This document shows, piece by piece, positions 8,671-17,179 of a DNA stretch of 64,000 nt. The notes below the pieces were generated by a model. The model ran no database searches and was not told the DNA's origin. It saw nothing but the letters and a program-made list of their open reading frames with translations. Positions within the stretch are counted from its first letter, which is position 1. Each line of letters begins with the position of its first letter. Made by a program: the position numbers and the translations under genes. This DNA is from Streptomyces bottropensis ATCC 25435 (GTDB taxonomy: Bacteria; Actinomycetota; Actinomycetes; Streptomycetales; Streptomycetaceae). The DNA lies in contig NZ_KB911581.1 in assembly GCF_000383595.1 (NCBI RefSeq), forward strand, positions 1,054,001-1,118,000, written 5' to 3'.

Positions 8671-10518
8671 TCACTCCACGGTCACGGACTTCGCCAGGTT
8701 CCGCGGCTGGTCCACCTCGTTCCCCCGCGCCGTGGCCAGTTCGCACGCGAAGACCTGGAGGGGAACCGTGGCGACCAGCGGCTGGAGCAGGGTCGGGGTC
8801 ACCGGGATGCGGATCAGATGGTCGGCGTACGGGACGACCGCCTCGTCGCCCTCCTCCGCGATGACGATCGTGCGGGCGCCGCGCGCGCGGATCTCCTGGA
8901 TGTTGGAGACGATCTTGTCGTGGAGCAGGGAGCGGCCCGCCGGGGAGGGGACCACGACGACCACCGGCAGGTCCTCCTCGATCAGGGCGATCGGCCCGTG
9001 CTTCAGCTCGCCCGCCGCGAAGCCCTCCGCGTGCATGTAGGCCAGCTCCTTCAGCTTCAGGGCGCCTTCCAGGGCCACCGGATAGCCCACGTGCCGCCCC
9101 AGGAACAGCACCGTGTCCTTGTCGGCGAGGGTGCGCGCCAACTCCCGTACCGGTTCCATCGTTTCGAGGACCCGCTCCACCTCGCGGGAGATGCGGGACA
9201 GGTCGCGGACCACCGCCCGGATCTCGTCGCCCCACTTGGTGCCGCGCACCTGGCCGAGGTAGAGGGCGACGAGGTAGCAGGCCACCAGCTGGGTCAGGAA
9301 CGCCTTGGTGGAGGCGACGGCCACCTCCGGGCCGGCGTGGGTGTAGAGGACCGCGTCGGACTCGCGGGGGATCGTCGAGCCGTTGGTGTTGCAGATGGCG
9401 AGGACACGGGCGCCCTGCTCGCGGGCGTGCCGCAGCGCCATCAGCGTGTCCATGGTCTCGCCGGACTGGGAGATGGCGATGACCAGGGTGTGGGGGCCGA
9501 GGATCGGGTCCCGGTAGCGGAACTCGCTGGCCAGCTCCACCTCGCAGGGGATACGGGTCCAGTGCTCGATGGCGTACTTGGCGATGAGGCCCGCGTGGAA
9601 CGCCGTACCGCACGCGACGATGACCACCTTGTCCAGCTCGCGCAGCTCCGCGTCGCGGATGCGGACCTCGTCCAGACTCAGGGCGCCCGCCGCGTCGATC
9701 CGGCCGAGGAGCGTGTCCGCGACCGCCTTGGGCTGCTCGGCGATCTCCTTGAGCATGAAGTAGTCGTAGCCGCCCTTCTCGGCCGCCGACGCGTCCCAGT
9801 CGACGTGGTACGAGCGGACCTCGGCGGGGCGGCCGTCGAACGTCGTCACCGTCACGCCGTCGCGGCGCAGCTCGACCACCTGGTCCTGGCCCAGCTCGAT
9901 CGCCGAGCGCGTGTGGGCGATGAACGCGGCCACGTCGGAGGCGAGGAAGGCCTCGCCCTCGCCGACCCCGACCACCAGCGGTGAGTTCCGGCGGGCGCCC
10001 ACGACCACGTCCGGCGCGTCCGCGTGCACCGCGACCAGCGTGAACGCCCCCTCCAGGCGGCGGCACACCAGCCGCATCGCCTCCGCGAGGTCGTCGCACG
10101 AGGAGAACGCCTCGGCGAGCAGGTGGGCGACGACCTCGGTGTCCGTCTCGGAGACCAGCTCGTGGCCACGCTCGGTGAGTTCGGCGCGCAGCGCGGCGAA
10201 GTTCTCGATGATGCCGTTGTGGACGACGGCCACCCGGCCCGCGTTGTCGAGGTGCGGGTGGGCGTTGGCGTCCGTGGGACCGCCGTGGGTGGCCCAGCGG
10301 GTGTGGCCGAGGCCGGTCGAACCGGTCGGCAGCGGCCGTCCGACCAGCTCCTTCTCCAGATTGACCAGCTTCCCGGCCTTCTTCGCGGCGGCCAGGCCCC
10401 CGTCGGCCAGGACCGCCACGCCCGCGGAGTCGTACCCCCGGTACTCCAGCCGCTTCAGCCCGGCCAGGACCACGTCGAGCGCGGACTGCGCGCCGACGTA
10501 TCCCACGATTCCGCACAT
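8671..10518 (-). CDS. glmS: Glutamine-fructose-6-phosphate aminotransferase (isomerizing)
   Basis: 615 aa. Makes glucosamine-6-phosphate from fructose-6-phosphate and glutamine. Met1 is followed by the nucleophilic Cys2 (MCGIVGYVG). The glutaminase domain (about 1-225) has the GHTRWATHG loop. Two SIS isomerase domains follow, with SQSGETMDT and [20 protein letters not shown]. The C-terminus [13 protein letters not shown] is the family tail. No glmS ribozyme was recognised upstream. It feeds glmM at 2.6 kb. Confidence 0.97.
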   Translation of the reverse strand: MCGIVGYVGAQSALDVVLAGLKRLEYRGYDSAGVAVLADGGLAAAKKAGKLVNLEKELVGRPLPTGSTGLGHTRWATHGGPTDANAHPHLDNAGRVAVVHNGIIENFAALRAELTERGHELVSETDTEVVAHLLAEAFSSCDDLAEAMRLVCRRLEGAFTLVAVHADAPDVVVGARRNSPLVVGVGEGEAFLASDVAAFIAHTRSAIELGQDQVVELRRDGVTVTTFDGRPAEVRSYHVDWDASAAEKGGYDYFMLKEIAEQPKAVADTLLGRIDAAGALSLDEVRIRDAELRELDKVVIVACGTAFHAGLIAKYAIEHWTRIPCEVELASEFRYRDPILGPHTLVIAISQSGETMDTLMALRHAREQGARVLAICNTNGSTIPRESDAVLYTHAGPEVAVASTKAFLTQLVACYLVALYLGQVRGTKWGDEIRAVVRDLSRISREVERVLETMEPVRELARTLADKDTVLFLGRHVGYPVALEGALKLKELAYMHAEGFAAGELKHGPIALIEEDLPVVVVVPSPAGRSLLHDKIVSNIQEIRARGARTIVIAEEGDEAVVPYADHLIRIPVTPTLLQPLVATVPLQVFACELATARGNEVDQPRNLAKSVTVE

Positions 10519-10600
10519 ATCAACCCCTGTGTCGTACCGTTCGCGACCTGTCGTGTGCCCTGTGTGACTCTACGTGACGCCGGTGACGTCCGGTCAGCCC

Positions 10601-10637
10601 GCATATCGGGTGACTTCGCACGCGCATATCGGGTGAC
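10601..10637. promoter_or_regulatory. 14-bp direct repeat between glmS and the L,D-transpeptidase gene
   Basis: GCATATCGGGTGAC occurs at 10601-10614 and again at 10624-10637, 23 bp apart, in the 170-bp divergent promoter region. The first copy lies in a small palindrome, CCCG-CATAT-CGGG. The spacing of about two helical turns suggests an operator pair. No known regulator was assigned. Confidence 0.45.
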
Positions 10638-10688
10638 CGTACGCGCGGCGCCCCCTCTCGCGCGAGTACGGCACGTATCGCTGATCGC

Positions 10689-11639
10689 ATGACGAGCCGA
10701 CAAATGACGAACGGGTCCATGAGGTTCGGACCCATGAGATTCCGCGCCCTCGCCGTGTTACTGGCGGCCCTGGTGACCGCCCTTCCCGTCGGCGCCGTCG
10801 ACGCCGCCGCGGCCGGACGCGTCGCGCGCGAGCCGGCCGCCCCCTCCGGCGACGGTCCCCTCGTCCCGGGCGTGCCGCCCGGCCCGCACCAGCCCTGGCA
10901 GATCGACACGCCGGACCAGGCGTTGCCGCCGCGGGTGTACGCGCCCGGCGCGGCGGAGGAGGCGGTGGAGCCGAGGCGCGCGGCGGCCGGGACGTACGAC
11001 CTCATCGAGTACGTGCCGCTGAGCGAGGCCCAGGCGTTCGCCGGGGCCGAGGTGACCTGCACGAAGCTGACGGGCCCGTACCAGCGGCAGGTCGAGCGGT
11101 ATCTGCGGCGGAAGGTGGACGGGAAGCAGTCGCGGGCCGACTGTCTGGCGATCCGGGCGTTCCAGATCAAGCAGCGCATCAAGCCGGCGATCGGCTTCGC
11201 GGGGCCGGTGACCTGGGCGCGGATGCAGTTGCTCGCCGCCCGCAAGAACCCCAACGCGGCCGGGAAGTGCCCGGTGCGGACGTACCGCGTGGCGTGTGTG
11301 GATCTGTCGCGGCAGCTGACGTGGGTGCAGAAGGGGAAGAAGGTGGTGTTCGGGCCGGTGCCGATGCGCAGCGGGCGGAAGGCGTACCCGACCCGTGCGG
11401 GGTGGCACAAGGTCTACTGGAAGCACAAGAACCACTGGTCGACGCTCTACAACACGCCTATGCCGTACAGCCAGTTCTTCAGCGGCGGCCAGGCGTTCCA
11501 CGCGGTGTACGGGTCCATCTACACGGAGATCGGGTCCATGGGGTGCGTGAACCTGCGGCTGGCGGACGCCCGGGCCCTGTGGGGGGTGCTGAAGACGAAG
11601 GACCGGGTCTTCGTGTGGGGGAAGCGGCCGGGGAAGTGA
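10689..11639 (+). CDS. Secreted L,D-transpeptidase with peptidoglycan-binding domain
   Basis: 316 aa. A signal peptide (FRALAVLLAALVTALPVGA) is followed by a mature region with a PG-binding-1-like helical domain (about 120-185, YQRQVERYLRRK to GPVTWARMQLL). A YkuD catalytic domain ends in SMGCVNLRLADARALW. His271 and Cys286 are the visible catalytic pair. Such enzymes form 3-3 peptidoglycan cross-links or attach proteins. Codon 24, in the signal peptide, is TTA (10758-10760), read in Streptomyces by the bldA tRNA, so expression is probably tied to development. The start could also be Met11 or Met16. Confidence 0.9.
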   Translation: MTSRQMTNGSMRFGPMRFRALAVLLAALVTALPVGAVDAAAAGRVAREPAAPSGDGPLVPGVPPGPHQPWQIDTPDQALPPRVYAPGAAEEAVEPRRAAAGTYDLIEYVPLSEAQAFAGAEVTCTKLTGPYQRQVERYLRRKVDGKQSRADCLAIRAFQIKQRIKPAIGFAGPVTWARMQLLAARKNPNAAGKCPVRTYRVACVDLSRQLTWVQKGKKVVFGPVPMRSGRKAYPTRAGWHKVYWKHKNHWSTLYNTPMPYSQFFSGGQAFHAVYGSIYTEIGSMGCVNLRLADARALWGVLKTKDRVFVWGKRPGK

Positions 11640-11724
11640 GGCGGGTGGGGGCGGGGTCGTTCGTACGTCATGGGCCGCGCCCGTTCGAAGGGGACTTCCG
11701 TGGCTCTGAGACACTGGGGCCGAC

Positions 11725-12885
11725 ATGAGTGAGACAGCACCTGCGCGGAGCGCGCCCCTGCGGGCCCGTGCCGAGATCGATCTGGATGCCCTGCGGGCCA
11801 ATGTGCGCACGTTGCGTGCGCGGGCCGCGGGTGCCGAACTGATGGCCGTGGTCAAGTCGGACGCGTACGGCCACGGTGCGGTGCGGTGTGCCCGGGCGGC
11901 CGTCGAGGCGGGGGCGACCTGGCTGGGGACGGCCACACCGGAGGAGGCGCTGGCGCTGCGGGCGGCGGGTCTGTCCGGGCGGCTGATGTGCTGGCTGTGG
12001 GCGCCCGGCGGGCCCTGGCGCGAGGCGGTCGAGGCGGATCTCGACGTCGCGGTCAGCGGGATGTGGGCGCTGCGGGAGGTCACCGACGCCGCCCGTGCCG
12101 CGGGTCTGCGCGCGCGGGTGCAGCTCAAGGCCGACACCGGGCTCGGCCGCAACGGCTGCGCGCCCGGCGACTGGCCGGAACTCGTCGCCGAGGCGCTGCG
12201 GGCCGAGGCCGAGGGACTGGTGAAGGTCACCGGACTCTGGTCGCACTTCGCCTGCGCCGACGAGCCGGGGCACCCCTCCATCGAGGCCCAGCTCACCCGC
12301 TTTCGCGACATGGTCGCCCACGCCGAGGAGCAGGGCGTCCGCCCCGAGGTGCGGCACATCGCCAACTCGCCGGCCACGCTCACCCGCCCGGACGCGCGCT
12401 TCGACCTCGTACGGACGGGCATCGCGGTGTACGGCATCTCGCCCAGCCCGGAACTGGGCAGCGCGGCCGATCTGGGCCTGCGTCCCGTCATGCGGCTCAG
12501 CGCCTCGCTCGCGCTGGTCAAGCACGTCCCCGGCGGCCACGGCGTCAGCTACGGACACCACTACGTCACCCCGGGCGCCACCACCCTCGGCCTGGTCCCC
12601 GTCGGCTACGCGGACGGCATCCCCCGGCACGCCTCCGGCGCCGGGCCGGTGCTCGTCGGCGGCAAGTGGCGGACGGTCGCGGGCCGCGTCGCCATGGACC
12701 AGTTCGTCGTCGATCTCGGCGGGGACGAACCCGTCGCCGGGGACGAGGTCGTGCTGTTCGGGGCCGGTGACAAGGGTGAGCCGACCGCCGAGGACTGGGC
12801 GCAGGCGGCCGGAACCATCGCCTACGAGATCGTGACGCGCATCGGAACCCGCGTCCCGCGCGTCTACGTCGATACGGGTGATTGA
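11725..12885 (+). CDS. alr: Alanine racemase
   Basis: 386 aa. PLP-dependent interconversion of L- and D-alanine for peptidoglycan. AVVKSDAYGHGA holds the Schiff-base Lys near residue 43. KADTGLGRNG, VSYGHHYVTP and VPVGYADGIPR with the later GRVAMDQFVVDLG complete the family pattern. The ATG at 11725 gives a short polar N-terminus before the conserved RAEIDLDALRANV. It follows the L,D-transpeptidase by 85 bp in the same direction, giving a wall-related pair. Confidence 0.96.
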   Translation: MSETAPARSAPLRARAEIDLDALRANVRTLRARAAGAELMAVVKSDAYGHGAVRCARAAVEAGATWLGTATPEEALALRAAGLSGRLMCWLWAPGGPWREAVEADLDVAVSGMWALREVTDAARAAGLRARVQLKADTGLGRNGCAPGDWPELVAEALRAEAEGLVKVTGLWSHFACADEPGHPSIEAQLTRFRDMVAHAEEQGVRPEVRHIANSPATLTRPDARFDLVRTGIAVYGISPSPELGSAADLGLRPVMRLSASLALVKHVPGGHGVSYGHHYVTPGATTLGLVPVGYADGIPRHASGAGPVLVGGKWRTVAGRVAMDQFVVDLGGDEPVAGDEVVLFGAGDKGEPTAEDWAQAAGTIAYEIVTRIGTRVPRVYVDTGD

Positions 12886-12935
12886 GCGGGCACGTGCGGC
12901 CACGCGTGCGGCCCCCGAGTATGTGATCACGGGTG

Positions 12936-12955
12936 TCCGGCGCGGGTGCGCCGGA
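12936..12955 (+). terminator. Short hairpin after alr
   Basis: Perfect 8-bp arms TCCGGCGC / GCGCCGGA with a GGGT loop, 50 bp past the alr stop. No U-tract follows, as is usual in Streptomyces. Confidence 0.45.
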
Positions 12956-13112
12956 GTGTGATCCGGGGCACGTCCGGGTGCGGGCATGAGCGGTCGGTGC
13001 CCGAACACGAGTAAGTGAAAGACGAAGGACTGGAAACTCCGTACACATGCGCGGAGCGCCAGCGGTAGCGGGATCGACAGCAGGACCGGACGTCGGCGAA
13101 GAGGAGCGGGAC

Positions 13113-14360
13113 GTGAGCGAGAGCAGCGCGGAGGCCGTGGAGGCCGTCGCGAGCGCGGCCGCCGCCTCGGCCGCGTCCGGCGACGGGATCTGGCGCAGAG
13201 CGGGTGTCGCCGGGGCGGCGATAGGCGTGGTCGCGGCGGGCGCGGCGGCCGGCGTCGCCATAGAGCGGCTCACCGTCGGGCGCGGGATGCGCCGCAGGGC
13301 CCAGCTCGCGCTCGACTCCACCGGCCCGTACGGGGGGCTGCGCGGCACCCCCGGCAAGGCGTACGCCGACGACGGCACCGAGCTGTACTACGAGGTCGAC
13401 GACGTCGAGCCCGAGGCCGGGCTCTCGCCCCGCAGGCGTCGGCTGTTCGGCCGCAAGGCCCCGGCCCCGGTCACCGTCGTCTTCAGCCACGGCTACTGCC
13501 TCAACCAGGACTCCTGGCACTTCCAGCGGGCCGCGCTGCGCGGTGTCGTGCGGACCGTGCACTGGGACCAGCGCAGCCACGGCCGCTCCGGCCGGGGCGC
13601 GGCCCAGGTGCAGGACGGGCAGCCGGTCACCATCGACCAGTTGGGGCGCGACCTCAGGGCGGTCATCGACGCGGCGGTGCCCGAGGGGCCCATCGTGCTC
13701 GTCGGCCACTCCATGGGCGGCATGACCGTCATGGCGCTGGCCGCGCACTGCCCGGAGCTGATCCGCGAGCGGGTCGTCGCCGTCGCCCTGGTCGGGACGT
13801 CGTCGGGGCGGCTCGGCGAGGTCAACTTCGGGCTGCCGGTCGCGGGCGTGAACGTGGTGCGGCGGGTGCTGCCGGGGGTGCTGAAGGCGCTGGGGCAGCA
13901 GGCCGCGCTGGTGGAGCGGGGGCGGCGGGCGACCGCCGATCTGTTCGCCGGGATCATCAAGCGGTACTCGTTCGCCTCGCGGGACGTCGACCCGGCGGTG
14001 GCGCGCTTCGCCGAACGGATGATCGAGGGCACGCCGATCGACGTGGTCGCCGAGTTCTATCCGGCGTTCACCGAGCACGACAAGACCGAGGCGCTCGCGG
14101 CCTTCGCGGAGCTGCCGGTGCTCGTGCTGGCCGGGGTCAAGGATCTCGTCACGCCGAGCGAGCACAGTGAGGCGATCGCCGATCTGCTGCCGGACGCGGA
14201 GCTGGTGCTCGTCCCCGACGCGGGGCATCTGGTGATGCTGGAGCACCCGGAGGTGGTGACCGACCGGCTCGCGGACCTGCTCACCCGTGCGGGGGCCGTG
14301 CCGGCGGGGGCTACGGTAAGTGGCTATGGAAGCGCCAGCAGCACCGCACGTCCCGGGTGA
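13113..14360 (+). CDS. Alpha/beta hydrolase with an N-terminal membrane segment
   Basis: 415 aa from the GTG at 13113, chosen because GAAGAGGAGCGGGAC precedes it. A 22-codon longer reading lacks a ribosome site. An Ala/Glu-rich N-terminus precedes one hydrophobic segment (about residues 30-50, GVAGAAIGVVAAGAAAGVA). The hydrolase fold follows, with FSHGYCLNQDSWHF (oxyanion region), nucleophile elbow VGHSMGGMT, a late VLAGVKDLVTP Asp region and PDAGHLVMLEHPE with the catalytic His. Substrate unknown. Its 3' end overlaps tsaE by 41 bp, so the two are translationally linked. Confidence 0.88.
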   Translation: MSESSAEAVEAVASAAAASAASGDGIWRRAGVAGAAIGVVAAGAAAGVAIERLTVGRGMRRRAQLALDSTGPYGGLRGTPGKAYADDGTELYYEVDDVEPEAGLSPRRRRLFGRKAPAPVTVVFSHGYCLNQDSWHFQRAALRGVVRTVHWDQRSHGRSGRGAAQVQDGQPVTIDQLGRDLRAVIDAAVPEGPIVLVGHSMGGMTVMALAAHCPELIRERVVAVALVGTSSGRLGEVNFGLPVAGVNVVRRVLPGVLKALGQQAALVERGRRATADLFAGIIKRYSFASRDVDPAVARFAERMIEGTPIDVVAEFYPAFTEHDKTEALAAFAELPVLVLAGVKDLVTPSEHSEAIADLLPDAELVLVPDAGHLVMLEHPEVVTDRLADLLTRAGAVPAGATVSGYGSASSTARPG

Positions 14361-14850
14361 GTCCGGGCCTTCTCTGCGGATCACCGTACATTCTCCCGAC
14401 CGGATGCTGGAGCTGGGCCGTCGCCTGGCCGAGCTCCTGCGCGCGGGCGATCTCGTGATGCTCAACGGGGAGTTGGGCGCCGGGAAGACGACACTGACCC
14501 GGGGGCTCGGGGAGGGGCTCGGGGTGCGGGGTGCGGTCACCTCGCCGACGTTCGTCATCGCCCGGGTGCATCCGTCGCTGGTGGAGGGGCCGCCGCTCGT
14601 CCATGTCGACGCGTACCGCCTGGGCGGCGGGCTGGACGAGATGGAGGACCTCGATCTCGACGTCTCGCTGCCGGATTCGGTGATCGTGGTCGAGTGGGGC
14701 GAGGGCAAGGTCGAGGAGCTGGCGGACGACCGGCTGCATGTCGTCATCCACCGGGCCGTCGGCGACACCACGGACGAGGTACGGCATGTGACCGTCACCG
14801 GACTGGGTGAACGGTGGGGGGCCGTGGAGCTGGGCGTGCTCGCGGCGTGA
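14320..14850 (+). CDS. tsaE: tRNA t6A biosynthesis ATPase TsaE
   Basis: 176 aa. P-loop LNGELGAGKTTLTRGLGEGLG, then SPTFVIARVH and the VHVDAYRLGG and VIVVEWGE blocks identify the YjeE/TsaE family. It drives turnover of the TsaB-TsaD complex that makes N6-threonylcarbamoyladenosine at A37 of ANN-decoding tRNAs. The GTG at 14320 sits 9 nt after a GGGGG stretch; an ATG at 14326 is also possible. tsaB and tsaD follow within 3 kb. Confidence 0.92.
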   Translation: MAMEAPAAPHVPGESGPSLRITVHSPDRMLELGRRLAELLRAGDLVMLNGELGAGKTTLTRGLGEGLGVRGAVTSPTFVIARVHPSLVEGPPLVHVDAYRLGGGLDEMEDLDLDVSLPDSVIVVEWGEGKVEELADDRLHVVIHRAVGDTTDEVRHVTVTGLGERWGAVELGVLAA

Positions 14851-14942
14851 CGCTCCGCCGAGGCGGGGCGTGGTCCCGCGCTGTGCTCCCGCCGCGGGTT
14901 CCGACGGGGTGTCGGTAAGTGTTGCGCAGGTCGTCCTCGGCG

Positions 14943-14982
14943 TGGTCACATGGTGACCAGTCCTTGGTTAGGTCTACCTAAC
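14943..14982. promoter_or_regulatory. Two adjacent palindromes upstream of a 64-codon gene
   Basis: TGGTCAC-ATG-GTGACCA (14943-14959) and GTTAGGT-CT-ACCTAAC (14967-14982) both have perfect 7-bp arms. Their centres are about 23 bp apart, and they end 30 bp before the next start codon. The second resembles a shortened DmdR/IdeR iron box (TTAGG...CCTAA) but lacks the canonical 19-bp spacing. Operator function is inferred from symmetry and position. Confidence 0.45.
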
Positions 14983-15012
14983 TTGGTTCGCCGGTTGCAC
15001 CAGGAGGCGTCC

Positions 15013-15207
15013 ATGTCGACAGCGGAACGTAGGCCGAGGCCCTCCGGGGTGGGCGGAGTGTCGATGCGGGACCTTCTGGCTTCCTGTGCGGCGGCGAGGG
15101 CGGTTTCGACCCCGCCGCCTGCTCCGCCGGTGGCTCCGCCTGTGACTCCACCGGTCAAGGGTGAGGGGCGGCGGGGCGGGCAGAATCGGTGCCGCGAGGC
15201 TGCTTAG
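15013..15207 (+). CDS. Small Pro-rich protein of unknown function
   Basis: 64 aa from the ATG at 15013, preceded by a strong AGGAGG six bases upstream. After a basic start (STAERRPRPSG), a segment SMRDLLASCAAARAVSTPP looks like a short amphipathic helix with one Cys. Pro-Pro-Val repeats and a basic tail follow. No family was identified. The strong ribosome site and the two palindromes just upstream favour a genuine, regulated gene. Confidence 0.55.
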   Translation: MSTAERRPRPSGVGGVSMRDLLASCAAARAVSTPPPAPPVAPPVTPPVKGEGRRGGQNRCREAA

Positions 15208-15240
15208 CGCTCCGGGAAGGGGTGGTTTCGGGCGATTCGC

Positions 15241-15288
15241 GGCTGCGGGTGGGTGGGGGCTGGTCGCGCGGTTCCCCGCGCCCCCGAA
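15241..15288. repeat. Dispersed repeat copy at 15.2 kb
   Basis: GGCTGCGGGTGGGTGGGGGC, then TGGTCGCGCGGTTCCCCGCG and CCCCCGAA. Nearly the same as the copy at 8.1 kb. It lies between the 64-aa gene and the converging gene at 15332. Confidence 0.65.
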
Positions 15289-15331
15289 CGGGCCGGCGAT
15301 CCCCTGACCGGTGACCAGGACGGCCGCCGGG

Positions 15332-15892
15332 CTACTCGACCACGACCACCTTGGTGCCGATGCCTGCGAACTGCCACATCGCCTTGCCGTCCTTGCGGGC
15401 CTCCCGGATGCCGCCCGTCCTGGTGGTGGGGTCCGGTTCGGGGGTGGAGCCGTCCACCGCCGCGCTGAAGCCGATGGAGACGCCGTCGACCGTGGCGAAG
15501 CGGACGACGTTCTCGATGGGAGTGCCGTCGGAGCCGGTGACGGCGGCCGAGCGGGACGTGACCGTGTAGGTCGCGGGGGTGGGGTCGACCGTGCTGGGGG
15601 TGACCTCGAAGGTGCGGGTGACCTTCTCGTTCGCGCCGACCAGCCAGACGCGGTCGCCGTCCAGGGAGTAGACGACGCGTTCGCCGCTGCCCGAGTCGTC
15701 GGGCAGGATCTTCCGCGTGTCCTTCTTCTCCTCGCCGGGGGTCTTGGACTTCGGAAGCGCCGAGGACTTGGAGGGGGACGGTTTCCCGAGGTCGTCGGGC
15801 ACGTGCGCCGACGCCTGATAGGCGAGGAAACCGACTGCGGCGACGGCCGCCGCGGTGAGCCCGGCCACGAATACCGAGCTGCTACTGGCCAC
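15332..15892 (-). CDS. Secreted protein with a degenerate L,D-transpeptidase-like domain
   Basis: 186 aa. One hydrophobic N-terminal segment (SSVFVAGLTAAAVAAVGFLAY) acts as signal or anchor, followed by a Lys/Pro/Ser linker. The C-terminal ~115 residues follow the layout of a YkuD domain: DRVWLVGANEKVTRTFEVTP, a TYTVTSRS strand, GIGF-like VSIGFSAAV and a final TRTGGIREARKDGKAMW...GTKVVVV. Where active enzymes have His-Gly and Ser-x-Gly-Cys, this protein has neither, so it is probably inactive and may bind wall or act as a scaffold. The GTG at 15892 is chosen for AGGTGG nine bases upstream. Similarity is inferred by eye. Confidence 0.7.
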   Translation of the reverse strand: MASSSSVFVAGLTAAAVAAVGFLAYQASAHVPDDLGKPSPSKSSALPKSKTPGEEKKDTRKILPDDSGSGERVVYSLDGDRVWLVGANEKVTRTFEVTPSTVDPTPATYTVTSRSAAVTGSDGTPIENVVRFATVDGVSIGFSAAVDGSTPEPDPTTRTGGIREARKDGKAMWQFAGIGTKVVVVE

Positions 15893-16016
15893 CTTCTGCG
15901 TCCACCTCTCGTACCCACGTACGCCCTTGAAGCACGTCTGTGCTGTGACGGTAGCAGCAGAGGGGACGTGTACCGGGTCGGCCGTGGCCCGGCCCGAAGC
16001 GCCGTAGGCTGTTTGC

Positions 16017-16682
16017 GTGCTCTTGCTCGCTCTGGATACCGCCACCCCCGCCGTCACCGTCGCGCTGCACGACGGGACGGACGTCGTCGCCGCGTCGAGT
16101 CAGGTGGACGCCCGGCGCCACGGGGAACTGCTGCTGCCCGCCGTCGACCGGGTTCTCGCCGAGGCGGGCACCCGCCTCGACGCCGTCACCGGCATCGTCG
16201 TGGGCATCGGCCCCGGCCCGTACACCGGGCTGCGCGTCGGCCTCATGACCGCCGACACCTTCGGCCTCGCCCTCGGAGTCCCCGTCCACGGCCTGTGCAC
16301 CCTCGACGGGCTCGCGTACGCGGCCGGCGCCGAGGGGACGGTCGAGGGACCGTTCGTGGTGGCGACGGACGCCCGGCGCAAGGAGGTGTACTGGGCGCGG
16401 TACGCGGACGCGCGCACGAGAACCACCGAGCCGGCCGTCGACCGGCCCGCCGACATCGCCGGCACGGTCGCCGGACTGCCCGCCGTCGGCGCCGGGGCGG
16501 TCCTCTACCCCGACACCTTCCCGGACGCCCGCGCGCCCGAGCACGTCTGCGCCGCCGCCCTCGCGGCCCTGGCCGCCGAGCGGCTCGCGGCGGGCGGGGA
16601 ACTGGAGGCGCCCCGGCCGCTGTACCTGCGCCGACCCGACGCCCAGGTGCCCAAGAACTACAAGGTGGTCACCCCCAAGTGA
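16017..16682 (+). CDS. tsaB: tRNA t6A biosynthesis protein TsaB
   Basis: 221 aa. LLLALDTATPAVTVAL opening and IGPGPYTGLRVGLMTADTFGLAL mark the ASKHA-fold TsaB (YeaZ). It dimerises with TsaD and TsaE to transfer the threonylcarbamoyl group to tRNA. GTG start at 16017. The stop overlaps the rimI start (GTGA), so translation is coupled. Confidence 0.93.
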   Translation: MLLLALDTATPAVTVALHDGTDVVAASSQVDARRHGELLLPAVDRVLAEAGTRLDAVTGIVVGIGPGPYTGLRVGLMTADTFGLALGVPVHGLCTLDGLAYAAGAEGTVEGPFVVATDARRKEVYWARYADARTRTTEPAVDRPADIAGTVAGLPAVGAGAVLYPDTFPDARAPEHVCAAALAALAAERLAAGGELEAPRPLYLRRPDAQVPKNYKVVTPK

Positions 16683-17179
16683 CGACTCCGGTGCTGCGCG
16701 AGATGCGCTGGTGGGACATCGAGCCCGTCCTGGAGCTGGAGAAGGACCTCTTCCCCGAGGACGCCTGGTCCCGCGGCATGTTCTGGTCGGACCTCGCCCA
16801 CGCGCGCGGACCCCACGCGACCCGGCGGTACTACGTCGCCGAGGACGCCGACGGCCGGATCATCGGCTACGGGGGCCTGGCCTCCGCCGGGGACACCGCC
16901 GACGTACAGACCATCGCCGTCGCCCGGGAACACTGGGGCACCGGCCTCGGCGCGCTGATCCTCACCGAGCTGCTGCGGGCCGCCACCACGTTCGAGTGCG
17001 CCCAGGTGATGCTCGAATGCCGGGTCGACAACGTCCGGGCCCAGAAGCTCTACGAACGCTTCGGCTTCGAGGCGATCGGCTTCCGCCGCGGCTACTACCA
17101 GCCGGGGAACGTGGACGCCCTCGTCATGCGCCTCAACGACCCTTCCGCATCCGTACAAGGAACCGAGATCAATGGCTAG
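16679..17179 (+). CDS. rimI: GNAT acetyltransferase, ribosomal protein S18 N-acetyltransferase type
   Basis: 166 aa. [26 protein letters not shown] opens the protein. The acetyl-CoA loop is [15 protein letters not shown], and the C-terminus has [22 protein letters not shown] and [15 protein letters not shown]. RimI typically sits between tsaB and tsaD in actinobacteria, as here. The GTG at 16679 overlaps the tsaB stop by 4 bp. Its own end overlaps tsaD by 8 bp. The substrate in Streptomyces is inferred from the family. Confidence 0.93.
   Translation: MTTPVLREMRWWDIEPVLELEKDLFPEDAWSRGMFWSDLAHARGPHATRRYYVAEDADGRIIGYGGLASAGDTADVQTIAVAREHWGTGLGALILTELLRAATTFECAQVMLECRVDNVRAQKLYERFGFEAIGFRRGYYQPGNVDALVMRLNDPSASVQGTEING

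Noticed and set aside
8270..10516. 748-aa minus-strand frame joining glmS shadow sequence to acpS
   Set aside because: Its first ~620 residues are Arg/Gly/Pro noise in the wrong frame of glmS; only the acpS part is real.
14967..14982. Calling the GTTAGGT/ACCTAAC palindrome a definite iron box
   Set aside because: The canonical DmdR/IdeR site is 19 bp; here the half sites are about 5 bp too close, so only a tentative operator is reported.
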